A stretch of 64,000 nucleotides of DNA, taken from Kitagawia praeruptora (lineage: Eukaryota; Streptophyta; Magnoliopsida; Apiales; Apiaceae). This document shows positions 25,930-36,581 of this stretch, piece by piece; position 1 is the stretch's first letter, and each line of letters opens with the position of its first letter. The translations under genes and the position numbers were made by a program. The DNA lies in assembly GCA_037693485.1 (NCBI GenBank), contig CM075350.1, positions 67,064,001 to 67,128,000 on the forward strand, written 5' to 3'. Below the pieces are notes generated by a model that saw only the letters and a list, made by a program, of their open reading frames with translations, did no database searches and was not told where the DNA came from.

Positions 25930-26061
25930 AGCAAATTCTTCCCACCATATCAAGGTCCACCATAGCCATAAGAATTTTCCATGACCAAAAACCAAGAACG
26001 GGGACAGCCTGCACATCTTGATCATTTATCCAGCCAGCATCAAACCACCCAGCTTCTCTTG
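25930..26061 (-). pseudogene. Exon-like fragment, unidentified
   Basis: After a possible splice acceptor (TTTGCAG, minus strand) the frame reads SREAGWFDAGWINDQDVQAV and then PVLGFWSWKILMAMVDLDM before losing coding character. The composition is that of a real protein exon; the family was not recognised. A second short minus-strand piece at about 26425-26360 reads VVQMKFGEFTNQEIEEVR then stop, possibly another C-terminal exon. Confidence 0.4.
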
Positions 26062-26622
26062 ACTCTGCAAATCATTAAAACTAAGCCCCTGCAAAATGCC
26101 AAGCACAGCACCTTCAAGTAGTTCTTAATGTAACCAAAGTAATATTAACTTACTAAAAAACCAAACCAATTACTAAAATTTCTTGAATAATTAGTACAAA
26201 CATGAAAGATTAGAAGCTCTACAAACTTGTGTTATTGTACTTAAAATAAAACTAAAGTCTCAAAACATAAATTTGACCTCAAATCTTGGGCGCAAGAATT
26301 GAATGCACACTACTCATCCTTTCACACATTAAATCACCTTTGCCAAACACTCCCATGCCTAAATCCATTAGCGAACTTCTTCAATCTCCTGGTTAGTGAA
26401 CTCCCCAAATTTCATCTGTACTACAGTTCTTCTGGCCTAGCCAAATAATTGTTCCATGTTCCGAAAACCAATTCCTAAACAATTGCTCTGTATACCAAAA
26501 AAAAAAAATTTGGACAATTCAAATCAATCTTACAATTATCAATAAGAACCAAAGGTATAAGAAAGTGTTTTTTTTAATATAAATAGGTTCTAATATTAGA
26601 GTACCTTGGATAAACAGAATGG

Positions 26623-27030
26623 GTGGATGATAAAAGTAAGGTTTATAACCTGAAAGTCAAATCAAGCCAAGCTTACATTTCTGCTTCTTTTACAGATCAG
26701 CACACCGGCATAGGTGGTGTAGCAGTCAAGTCGGGAAACAAAGGAAAGCAAGTTTACGGTGGAGTAAATCCAGGCCCAAACCTATTCCACTACGACTATC
26801 CTGCCTCTGCAGCTCAGCTGCATGATAATCCCAATGTAGCCCAATTTTTTCTAGAAAATGATTTACACCAAGGAACAAACAATGAATCTACATTTTACCA
26901 AGCCCACTACTCCAACAGCGTTCTTGCCGCAAAAAGTTGCCGAGTCATTCCATTCTCATCGAATAAACTACCAGAAATATTTAAAAAGTTCTTTGTGATA
27001 CAGAACACCTTGGAATCTGAAACAATCAAA
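26623..27030 (+). pseudogene. BURP-domain (RD22/USP-like) gene fragment
   Basis: One frame shows the order typical of RD22-like proteins. First come TxV-type glycine-rich units (GGVAVKSGNKGKQVYGGV), then NPGPNLFHYDYPAS, AAQLHDNPNVAQFFLENDL and the BURP start HQGTN. Later comes IPFSSNKLPEIFKKF followed by LESETIKQ. BURP proteins are plant-specific secreted or wall proteins with CH-repeats near the C terminus; none of the CH pairs is present because the match ends near 27030. There is no ATG or signal peptide at the front, and the linker between HQGTN and IPFSS is degraded. It is a partial, probably dead copy lying opposite in strand to its minus-strand neighbours. Confidence 0.8.
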
Positions 27031-27516
27031 CAGATACTTAGTTTAATTATGAGGGTAATATTCTCTTGCCATGCATGTCCATGTCCAGTTTAAGATGAGA
27101 CGCAGATTGTAGAGCTCAAATCGATAATTCAGAAATGCGTCTCTAAGTAGAATAACATTGAAGACTCTTTTGCTTGTGTTCCTCCTGTAGAGCACCAGCT
27201 CTTGTACCTAAAACATTAAAAACATTTGTTAAGTAAAAAGTAAAACTAATATAACTTCTTAACTACAAAAACTTCGTGGACAACTGGATATGGCAAGAAA
27301 AATAACAAAGGCCTAAAGTAAGTCACATTCAGGGGTGTTGACTCAAAAACATAGTCGCATAAATAGCTTTGCAAGAGTATTTATAAATCACATGGAAAAA
27401 ATGCTTAAAATAATTCATTTATCAAATACAGCCCTTTGTATCAAACCAAAATAAACATTATGAAGTGCTAATGTATGCATAAATAGTGTTTAAAATGCAA
27501 AGGTTGACGATCTTAC

Positions 27517-27612
27517 CTGCTGAAATGTGCTGAGAAATGCCAAGATAGCGCCTCCAATCCACACACTGTACCTATTGAAGTCTGAACATTTCTTTTTTTC
27601 CCGTTCGACGAA
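27517..27612 (-). pseudogene. Actin-family exon fragment
   Basis: Minus-strand exon flanked by a plausible acceptor (CCACAG) and donor (GTAAGA). It reads FVEREKKKCSDFN then RYSVWIGGAILAFLSTFQQ. The latter is the near-C-terminal signature of actin and actin-related proteins, normally followed by a MWI-type exon; that continuation was not found. Which member (actin or an ARP) cannot be decided; the residues before RYSVWIGG do not match conventional actin. It lies 200 bp downstream of the chlorophyllide oxygenase exons on the same strand, although the two gene families are unrelated. Confidence 0.75.
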
Positions 27613-27812
27613 CTGTGGATTTTGTACCAGGAGATGTTACAATCAAGAGAATATTTAAAATAAAATAAAGAAAAGATTTTGTATATAAGATCGAAGCATG
27701 CTGTGTGCTTCATTAAAAAAGGTATGAATTAGAATTTGAAATAAATGTAGGAAAAAAGAGTGAATTGATTGCATATATTTGTACCAATAATTTGTATAAA
27801 AGTAATACAAAC

Positions 27813-27925
27813 CTGGGAACACTTCATCCCTTGGCAAAAGTTGAAGTATGAGTGAACGGTGCATGTGTAAGATTCAAGAGGTTATCTAAGAGCAGCCCAT
27901 GTTCCACCGAAAGTTCCATTACAAT
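27813..27925 (-). pseudogene. Chlorophyllide a oxygenase exon fragment (third)
   Basis: Frame IVMELS..VEHGLLLDNLLNLTHAP..FTHTSTFAKG is the mononuclear-iron segment of chlorophyllide a oxygenase (CAO), the plastid Rieske enzyme that makes chlorophyll b; the E/D-x-x-H-x-x-x-H ligand pattern (His before GLLLDN and His in THAPFTH) is still there. Directly after FAKG a TGA (27824-27826, minus) stands where the family has Trp. Likely splice sites: CGGCAG before, GTTTGT after. Confidence 0.88.
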
Positions 27926-28025
27926 CTGCCGATTTAGGGATATTAATAAGACCATATAGTTTTCCAGTAGACTATTTAGGCATGCTCTATGAATACTTTT
28001 TTTTGTAAATATCATGTAAACTAAC

Positions 28026-28210
28026 CTCAACATGTATCTTAAAACCACCAGGAGGTTGCAATGAGGGAATAATGTTTGTAGGAGTGTCACTGCCGGGCAA
28101 AATCCATACCATTCGTTCTTGCTCAAAGCATGGCATTGCATTTAACTTCACGTTAACAAACTTTGTGGATGGCATTTTTTTCACACGTGCCATCTGTTGT
28201 ATACTCCCAT
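28026..28210 (-). pseudogene. Chlorophyllide a oxygenase exon fragment (second)
   Basis: Reads WEYTTDGTCEK, then KMPSTKFVNVKLNAMPCFEQ, then ERMVWILPGSDTPTNIIP and SLQPPGGFKIHVE, colinear with CAO between the Rieske CPYHGW motif and the catalytic domain. A run of seven A's (28174-28180) has one base too many, shifting the frame between CEK and MPST. A usable donor (GTTAGT) follows. Confidence 0.88.
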
Positions 28211-28345
28211 CTTGGAATCAAATTGTCCAGTGTTTTAAAATTTTAGTAGCTCAATATGAATGTTTGTCAAGTTTATTTAAACCAAATTTATAAAGGTGAA
28301 GTTTGCCAATATGTTCCAAAATTTCCAAGATCTGTTCCCTCTTAC

Positions 28346-28391
28346 CATGATATGGGCATTGGATTCTACCCTCGTTGACTGAACCAATATC
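28346..28391 (-). pseudogene. Chlorophyllide a oxygenase exon fragment (first, Rieske)
   Basis: Reads DIGSVNEGRIQCPYHG and then a GTAAGA donor. CPYHG is the second half of the Rieske 2Fe-2S ligand motif (C-x-x-H). The preceding CAHRACP ligand half is missing: the sequence upstream is not CAO. The three CAO pieces are in order and separated by intron-like spacers, so they were copied from genomic DNA, not from mRNA. Confidence 0.82.
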
Positions 28392-28510
28392 AAGATCAAG
28401 ACAAAATCATCTGATAATTAAATTAAATATGGTATTCCCATTGCATCTTGATGAATGATGACAGGCTAATTAGGAGAAGAATATAGAACCATATAATAAA
28501 TAGAACATAC

Positions 28511-28696
28511 CAGGTTTCATCGAAGTAGGAGTAAATTGGTTTGACAACGACGGGAGTTTGGAACCTGTACCAATGCGAAAAAGAACATCATGTTTAAAAT
28601 TAAATAGGCAAAGCCAACTATTTGATTGAAAGGAACTAAACCATGCTAACCTGAAGGATGTGAATATGATGCAAAGTTTTCACTATTTTTACCCAT
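28511..28696 (-). pseudogene. Two short 5' exons of an unidentified gene
   Basis: Minus strand: an ATG at 28696 opens MGKNSENFASYSHPSG, followed by a GTTAGC donor (exon 28651-28696). After an intron-like 86 bp ending TACAG comes SKLPSLSNQFTPTSMKPG and a GTATGT donor (28511-28564). Phases agree between the two. The sequence does not resemble CAO and lacks a transit peptide. It looks like the 5' end of another gene placed in front of the CAO exons, which would give a chimeric transcript if expressed. Confidence 0.5.
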
Positions 28697-28699
28697 TGC

Positions 28700-30130
28700 T
28701 AAACTCCTTAGAGAAAAGACTAATAAAGTTGTAATAATGTAAGCTACGAAAATCTAAACAATTAGGTCCTGAAACGCTATCAGTATCATGTTCATCTTTG
28801 AGATACACATTTAGATACAACTGTGAATTGTAATGGCTATGACATAGGCAGAAACTTTCTCTATTGTCGGTATAGGCACAAAGTCTATCAACTTGAAGTC
28901 ATAGTTGCCAATGACAACGGCCTTTTCAAGAATGCGAATGAATAATTATATATGGTCTAATTAACTAATGTTAGAAATGGATTGACTTGTCAGCAAATAT
29001 CTCTACAAAAACCTGTAATTTAAAACATCAGAATTTCTTGATCAATTTTTTTAAACCAATCTATATGTGTGCATTGTATATCATCCATACCATGCTCGCT
29101 TATTTCCTAATAAGAATCAAATATCCCATCAATATAATTACAGAAAATACATAAAACTATAATAAACATGTACATATGGGTGTACATATATCTGCGCTTC
29201 AATAATTATATATACTTGAACTACCGGTTGTTGTAAACACCGATTTAGATTCATCATCGCATCATCATTTTCTGCACAAACCAAACACAAACAAATATAA
29301 GTAAACATCAAATATGTATAAACACATATCAAAACACAAACATATACAATCAATACATAAATCAATAGTAAAATCATATACAACTAAACCACACATACAG
29401 TGTACTGGGTATTATTAACCAAAATTGATCAATAATCTAAATGCCCACAAAAAATTAACACCTAGAAATCAAACCGATATGTATATGTATATGTTGCCTG
29501 TTTATTTTAGAAGAAGCCATTGAAAGAGGCAAATCCAAGAGGAATCCTTTTTCGACCTGTTGAAAGCAGGGTTACAATCGTAGTTGAGAAACCAAACCGA
29601 TAGATATGAAGATCATGTACTAACCTGTAAACTGATATATATGAAGATACAGACCCGTGTATGCAGATTAGGTCAGATGAAAGCACAACGTATGATGATG
29701 AGTCGTGCCTTTGAATTCAAAAATGGAGAGCAAAAGAATCACGATTGAATGAGAAAATAATTGGCTAAAAATAAGGATCTGAAAAGATTTGAAAAGGATA
29801 TGAAAATGGCAGAGATAGGGTCTGTGATTGATTTTGAAATTCAAATCGTATAACAACTTGCCAAATGAATCAAATAATGTTTCAATATATGCAAAGATAT
29901 GAATTTGATTGATTGGGTTGTATTATATGGATCCGGGTCAAGTAATATCCATCAAATGTGTTTGTAATGTAAAATATAATAGGAGATGAGATGGGTAATA
30001 TCCATGAGAAAATGGGTAATAAAGTTGGGTAGAAAAAAATGGAGCCGGGTCAAGTAGTGTGAAAAAAACAAAGGAAAACCCATTGGATAGTATCCATGGG
30101 ATATGGGCATATTTTGGAATTAAGATATAT
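28700..30130. other. AT-rich DNA right of the exon cluster
   Basis: No exon recognised. The minus-strand frames at 29138-30150 have no coding character. At 30133 (minus strand) TCTATATATCTTAATTCC preceded by A could be a Helitron 5' terminus. Confidence 0.35.
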
Positions 30131-30157
30131 AGATAAAAGAACACTCTCATGCAGGAA

Positions 30158-30991
30158 TCCTTTATAATAAAAGATTGTAATAATCGTGTTTAACGAGAAA
30201 ATGGTTCATTAGAGAAGATCGTAAAAAAGATGTTTGAATATATAAGGAATACATAAAATAAAATGTTTAATTGGAAGTAGAATACGAGAACGGTGCATGA
30301 TGATGTCTTATACGATTTCTTAAAACTATATATCTCTTTTCTTAGAAATCCCTCTTTATTTTAATTTTTTTATTCAAGTTAATTATATTGGCATTAGAAA
30401 AATATATCCATAAAAATATTATTCCCGTAACGAAAATTCTTCATATTTTTTTTTTGATATTTTAACATAACATAAAGACATTCCCATGCGGAAACTGTAA
30501 ATAAATACAAGAATATCTGTAATATACAGAAAATATAAGATGTATTTTTATTTTTTAAAACTCCATTAATATTAGAAAATTTAAAAAATATAAAAATTGG
30601 AATTGACTCTCATTATATAATGAAGTTAGAATTTCGGTTCCAAATGAGAGCGGCTCGAAACGTATTTAACGGGAAGACGATTCACTAGAAAAGATTGTAT
30701 TAACTATTAGAATTTGATACTACCGTCATAATATTTTCCTTTTTATTTTTACGATTCGATTTTATGGATAAAAATTATTATATAAGTATTTATAATATAT
30801 GTTAAAGCTGAAATTTCAGTTTTAACGAGAGAGCGGCTCAATCGAAAAAATCGTATTTAACAAGAAATCGATTCATTAGAGAAGATTATTAAATTATTAA
30901 AATTTAATATTAATATTATAATATAACATAAATGTATTGAATTTTTTAAAAATATTGTAACGCCGCCGCGAATCGCGGCTTTATAGACTAG
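30158..30991 (+). mobile_element. Non-autonomous Helitron, 834 bp
   Basis: 5' end A|TCCTTTATAATAAAAGATTG. 3' end: perfect hairpin GCCGCG-AAT-CGCGGC (30965-30979), then TTTATAGA and CTAG (30988-30991)|T. Three imperfect internal repeats of CGTATTTAACGGGAAGACGA TTCACTAGAAAAGATTG occur at about 30183, 30660 and 30855. No coding. Confidence 0.75.
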
Positions 30992-31968
30992 TTTTGTCTA
31001 ATTTTTGATCGAATAATCCCACCTAAGTTCGTCTAGAATCGATTGACCACTGATTTCCATAAAAACATGTCTTAGCCCAATTTTTTAAAAAATTAAACGG
31101 TTTTGCTATAAACCCAAATTTTGAAATACTTGTCACAAATTTTTTAAAAATTTAAAAATTTAAACGGTTTAGCCCAAATTTTGTTACAAAATGACATGAC
31201 ACTAACTACTTGTCATTTTGAAATATTTTAATTGGTTGGCCCTGGCGGACCCATTATAATTATAGCCAATCAAATCAATGCCATATCATTTGGTAATAAT
31301 TTTTGGTAACCCAATTTGGTACCTCTAGCATTTTTGTTGTCTAAATTGGTTTTCAGAATCCTACCTACGAAAATGGCGTTGATCGCTCAAAAAATTATCC
31401 TCACCAATTATTATTCAAAAGAATAAATAAAAGTAAGTTAAAGACGGTTGAGCATGATTTTAGATTTCGAATATCGAACAAATCGCTTAAGATACCAATT
31501 AGAGATTTATAGGCACACCGAGAATTTGTCGGAATGACAAATCAAAACAAACATTATACTTATAATTTTATTATTTTAATTATATTTAATATGTTAATTT
31601 TTTTATAATATAATAAACCATTCAAAAATCTTTTATAATGATAAATTGAAGTTTAAAACTTAAACTGATCAAATACTTTTCAAGTAATTTTTAAAAGTTA
31701 GGATGCTTGTTTGAACATGGCGTTTGAGTAATAGGAAAGACATTAATTAAAAACCAGATTTCACATTTTTCAGTAGATTGTTTTTTCTCTCAAAGAGGTG
31801 ACACCAACTAAGTCAAAAAAAGAAGTAGAAGTAAAAATATAAGAAAGATAAAATTACAAAAATAATCATTATTTTTATAAAATTAAAAAATAATCATTTT
31901 GAAAAAAGTGATCAGTTTTAATCTTTTGAAAACTTCACTAATAATTAGATATCCCAATTTGTATAAGA
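30992..31968. other. Intergenic DNA, nothing recognised
   Basis: Short direct repetition of TTTAAAAATTTAAA/ACGGTTTAGCCCAAATTTT words near 31080-31180; no gene, no terminal repeat. Confidence 0.35.
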
Positions 31969-31973
31969 TATTC

Positions 31974-32870
31974 TGTTATAGCCAAAATTTCATTCCGGTA
32001 TTTATGATAGATTCGGGTCGAGTATTGGTTCAATTTGGGGATTTTTTTAGATAAATTAGGGTTTTGGTAAAGTAGAGTGGAATGAGGACGCGCCCTCAAT
32101 AAAAGGGAAATACCGAAGAGTTTGTTATTTATTAATTTTTCAAGGATTATTGAAGAATTTTCTCCTGGGATATACAGGAGGGGGATGTCCGTCGTAGAAG
32201 GCATCTAGGGATTTTCCTGGATTTAAGTACCTTTTCTTATACACAGAGGGCGCGCCCACATGTGGAAAGATGGGTACTTTTGGTGTGTGCTTTGGAGCTC
32301 TGTTCCTGTTATCAATGGGCGCGCCCTCATGGGGGAACTTCGGGGTAGTCCTGAACTTTGCACCTAAAAGTTCTGGATCACTTGTCTAGCTATCTGGTGG
32401 TGCTTCTCATTCGGGGGACAAGGATGCGCTTCACACTTAGGGTAAACCATGACTATACCTACATCCTTGAAATCAAGAAATAGCTGTTAGCGTTAAGGAC
32501 TAGTCCTCGATGGGAGAAATTTCCTTATTCGCGAAATCTTGAGATCTTGGATGGGACTTGGGCCTTTATGGTTAGGCCTCATAGTAGAACATTTCGGAAG
32601 CTGGACCGTCAATCCAAGCTCGTTTGGGTTTCTTGTTCTCCAAGAACTACGTAAGGCTTGATCCCCTATAAATAGCGGGGTACGTAGGCCAATTGAGGGG
32701 TTGGAGGTTGAGAGCTCTGAAGAAGCCACCATTAATCGTTATCAATCTCAGCCATCAATTACGCAAAATCACCACGCACTACCACTTTTTACAGTGAAGG
32801 ACCATCGTTGTAGATCTTGTTTCCTATGACGTATCTCGAATTTTGTTGTTCCAAAATTGCTCCGTCAACA
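31974..32870 (+). repeat. Solo LTR, 897 bp
   Basis: Starts TGTTATAGCC and ends CCGTCAACA, flanked by TATTC (31969-31973) and TACTC (32871-32875), a 5-bp target duplication with one mismatch. A TATAAATA box at 32667-32674 fits a promoter in plus sense. No primer site or interior follows on either side, so this is a solo LTR left by recombination. Three GC-rich GGGCGCGCCC-like boxes at about 32090, 32248 and 32318 stand out in the U3 part. Confidence 0.72.
32667..32674 (+). promoter_or_regulatory. TATA box of the solo LTR
   Basis: TATAAATA, about 200 bp before the LTR end, followed by a GC-rich GCGGGG. Confidence 0.55.
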
Positions 32871-33272
32871 TACTCCACTAGTGGTAGGTGGGTATCCTAT
32901 ATATTGGATACATGAAATTATATATTTTATTGACAACTGGATATCCTATATGCTGGATACTTCGTTGATAATTGGGTATCTCATATGAAAATAGATATTT
33001 CATTGTTAGTTGGGTCCTATACTTCCTCCATCTCATTTTACAAGTCCCTTTTGTAAAAAGCACACATATTGAGATAAAGGTTAGTTGGATAAAATTTCCA
33101 ACTAATACTCTTATTTAATAAATTAAAAAACGAGAATAGAGTTAAATTTGGAAAATATCAAATTTTAGATAAAATAAATGTAGGGATAGTTTTGGAAAAC
33201 TACCCTTAAATTTGCATTGAAAGAAAAAAAGTAAAATGTAATTTGGAATCAATTTGTTTGTCAAAGGATATA

Positions 33273-33871
33273 CTCCCTCCGGTCCATTATATAAAGCATT
33301 TGACTTTTCTGCACGTAACTTTAGGTGCTTTGAATACATAGTTAAAATAATTATTTTTTAAAATTTCTTTTTCTAAATAAAAATTAAAATACTATATTTT
33401 TAATCAAAAAAAGAAAAATTAAAAAATAATTATTTTAGAGCATCTCCAACAATCTCTTAGTTGGCTCTTAAATATAATATAAATTATATGGCTCTTAGTA
33501 AGTTAGTACATAGATTTTCGTGTCAACTCCCACAATGCTCCTTATTTTGACTCCTAATTTATATTTTATTAATATTTCAAACCTAACTATGACATTCAAT
33601 TAAATCTAAACCATGTACAAATGAATATTTTATTGATAGAAAATAGTTAAGAGCCATATAGTAGCTCTTAAAATTGAGGAGAGAGAAGAGGCTCTTAAGC
33701 TTTTTAAGAGTCACTAAGAGTCTCTTGGAGCTCATTTTTTCTACATCCTCTTTATTTTTGGACTTAAGAGCTTATTTAAGAGTCTCTTGGAGATGCTCTT
33801 AGCTATGTAGTCAAAGCACCTAAAGTTACGTGTAGAAAAGTCAAATGCCATATATAATGGACCGGAGGGAG
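33273..33871. mobile_element. Middle Stowaway MITE
   Basis: CTCCCTCCGGTCCATTATAT at the left and its near-complement ending GGACCGGAGGGAG at the right, with TA on both sides (33271-33272, 33872-33873). Arms of about 165 bp and 75 bp are clearly complementary (AAGCATTTGACTTTTC versus GAAAAGTCAAATGCC). Its fold centre is interrupted by the Harbinger-type MITE. Confidence 0.88.
33438..33798. mobile_element. Inner Tourist/Harbinger-type MITE
   Basis: Terminal inverted repeats GAGCATCTCCAA and TTGGAGATGCTC, with target duplication TTA (33435-33437, 33799-33801), the PIF/Harbinger signature. CTCTTAA words recur internally in both orientations. Taking it out rejoins the arms of the surrounding Stowaway MITE. 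Confidence 0.88.
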
Positions 33872-34179
33872 TATATATTTTGGGACGAAAGGAATATTAA
33901 AATTAGTCAATTTTAAGAAAAAGACTACTTTTATTTATTTTATGGATAATGCTAATCATCATAATCCTAAGAATTATGATTAAGAATTTAATGCTCCTAA
34001 TTTTTCATTTACATCGAGCCGACTAATCATTAATGTGATGAATGACTTGCTTGGAAGTTGGAACTAAACTTGACGGAGCAGTTGATCTTGTACAAAGTTT
34101 GATTATTATTAGTCAGAGTATATCAATTACTCCGTATTACTAACATTCTAGAATCAATATTATTAATTAAACGAATTTT

Positions 34180-34357
34180 CTAGTGTGTGCCCAAGGGTAC
34201 ATGCTTAGAATCCGTGCTAGCTTAGTTGTTAAATTTTGATTGGTGGAGATTTCATTAATAATGATGGACCCCCTGCATTCATATAAATATCCACCAATCA
34301 AAATTTGACAACTCATCAAGCACGGATTCTTAGCATGTGCCCTTGGGCACACACTAG
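34180..34357. mobile_element. Palindromic MITE, superfamily unclear
   Basis: Termini CTAGTGTGTGCCCAAGGG and CCCTTGGGCACACACTAG, with about 75 bp of good inverted complementarity on each side (ATCCGTGCT / AGCACGGAT; AAATTTTGATTGGTGGA / TCCACCAATCAAAATTT). No convincing target duplication outside; TA inside the CTAG ends would fit a TA-type target. Confidence 0.75.
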
Positions 34358-34380
34358 ACAAACCCTTAATTAAAATCATA

Positions 34381-36540
34381 CTCTCTCCGTCCCTTTTTAG
34401 TTGACACATTTGCAAAAAACACACATATTAAGAAATATTTAATTATTTAATTTGTTTCCATGTTTGCCCTTAATCTTAACATCCTTTATTATCATACCTG
34501 AGTCTACCACACGTCAGTTAACCAATAAGAATCGAGGAATTATTTTAGGACCAATCAGAGGTAATTCCTAAAATTTAGACATTTCCTTATTTACAATCTC
34601 ACCCTACCTCTTTAACCATGGTTAGTTAACACTTCTAATTTAAATACAATAATGATTTTATTAAACATATCCATAAATACCTATTTTTTAAATCAAAAAA
34701 TATTTACTAGAAAATCATAATTTTAATTTGAAATCAATCACGATATAACACTATATATTTTAAATTAAATTTCATAATTATTCATTCATTAATCAACCAC
34801 TCTTTTAATATAAAGTCAGTCATAATCATATTATCATACATTATAATTTAATTTTTATAATATATATTGTACAATAATAATCGATATTAAATAATTATAA
34901 TCTAACTTAACTAAAAACTTGAAAAAATAGGATTTGAAATCAGATTTTAAATAATTTGGATAAAATCAACACCTTCAAAAATTTTGATTTTTTTATAAGC
35001 TCAAAAATATATTTATTCATAATTTGTTAATAAAATTAATAAATAAATACATATGAGCCAACACTACAAAATCGAATTTGAACAAAATTTTAATAGCTTG
35101 GATAAATTCCATATCTTCAAAAACTCGATTTTTTGAAAGGTTCAAAATTATATTTATTCACAATTTGTTAATAAAATAATTAATAAATTCATATAAACTA
35201 ATTTAAATACAATATTGATTTTATTAAACATATCCATAATACATATTTTTAAAATCAAAAAATATTTACTAGAAAATCACAATTTTAATTTGAAATCAAT
35301 CACGATATACTATTAAATATTTTAAATTCAATTTCATAACTAATCATTCATTAATCAACCACTCTTTAAATATAAAGTCAATCACAATCCTATTATCATA
35401 TGATTTTTATAATATATTTTGTACAATTATAATCGATATTAAATCATTACAATCCAACTTAACTAAAAATTTGAAAAAGTCAGATTTGAAATCAGATTTT
35501 AAATAACTTGGATAAAATCCCTACCTTCAAAATTTTGATTTTTTTATAAACTCAATAATATATTTATTAATAATTTGTTAATAAAATTAATTAATAAATG
35601 CATATAAGCCAACACTACAAAATCGGACTTGAACAAATTTTAAATAGTTTGGATAAAATCCATATCTTCAAAAACTCAAATTTTTAAAAGGTTCAAAAAT
35701 AAATTTATTCATAATTTGTTAATTAAATAATTAATAAATTTCATATAACAAACAATACATATATTTGAATTATTAAATATATGCTATAAGAGTATTATTG
35801 TTGGTTGGTGAATAAATTATCAATCAAAAAATTAAAATTATTTTATAGGCAATCAAAATTTACTTCTAAACATTAAATCAATCAATAATATATAAAAATT
35901 TTATTATTTACCATACTTATTTTCATTTACTAATCGCGGTTAAATTAAATTTAAACATATATATATATATATATATATATCTTGATTTTATAACTTCGCA
36001 TATCACAATGTTTTTAATTTTAAAAAGTTTCTACTAACCGTAAAAATTATTTTCTATAAATCCATATAACAATATATTACATATGGTTATATAGCTTTTA
36101 GTTGTGAATTGTTTTTGAACTTCCTTTATTATAATAAAGGATACCCGAATCTAACATGTATTAGTTAACCAATCACAAAATTGTGAATTATTTTAACATA
36201 AATCATAATTTATTAAATTTAAATCAATTAAACTTAATGTAACATTTTCTCTATTGAATCTAGATTCTACGTTTCAGCCAACACAAAACTCAAATCAAGT
36301 TACACTCAATAACAATTAATTTTTATTTTTTCATATCAATTAAGTAAACATGATAACTACTCATTTTTATTTTAACGGTTAACTAATAAACAACTTATAT
36401 AAAATAAAATTTTTACAAACTAAAAAATATATAATTATTATATCAATTAAAACATTACAGAAAATCTACCCCATCAGACTTAGCCAACTTTGATAAACTA
36501 AGTGTATGATCCATAAATACCTATTTTTTAAATCAAAAAA
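34381..36540 (+). repeat. Left arm of the foldback structure
   Basis: Terminal segment T (34381-34670, including CAATCTCACCCTACCTCTTT and CCATGGTTAG) followed by one unit U of about 1.84 kb (34670-36509). A second unit follows but breaks off after about 31 bp at 36540. Inside U, a segment of about 540-600 bp is present twice in tandem (TATTTACTAGAAAATCA...CACGATATA at 34699 and 35262). An (AT)n run sits at 35957-35981. No coding sequence. Confidence 0.85.
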
Positions 36541-36570
36541 ACCCGATCATTGCTCACCCCTACTCATAAC
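36541..36570. mobile_element. Short end of a split hAT element plus its target duplication
   Basis: ACCCGATCATTGCTCACCCCTA is a hAT-type terminus (reversed: TAGGGGTGAGCA), followed by CTCATAAC (36563-36570). The other end of apparently the same element is at 45419-45763, where the adjacent 8 bp are the exact reverse complement of CTCATAAC. Confidence 0.7.
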
Positions 36571-36581
36571 TCATTATTTAA

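Larger units (their letters stand above)
33022..33894. mobile_element. Outer Stowaway-like MITE (diverged)
   Basis: Left end TA|CTTCCTCCATCTCATTTTAC; right end TTTTGGGACGAAAGGAA|TA. The arms are only roughly complementary. The next Stowaway MITE sits near its right end. Boundaries are supported by TA on both sides but by little more. Confidence 0.45.

Noticed and set aside
19877..29413. 15-bp direct repeat TGTACTGGGTATTAT at 19879 and 29400 as a possible target duplication of a 9.5-kb element
   Set aside because: Matches of this length are expected about by chance in 64 kb of biased sequence, and the right copy has no terminus next to it.
29138..30150. Minus-strand hydrophobic frames of 60-80 codons
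   Set aside because: AT-rich codons for Leu, Ile, Phe and Tyr only; typical chance frames without start context or homology.
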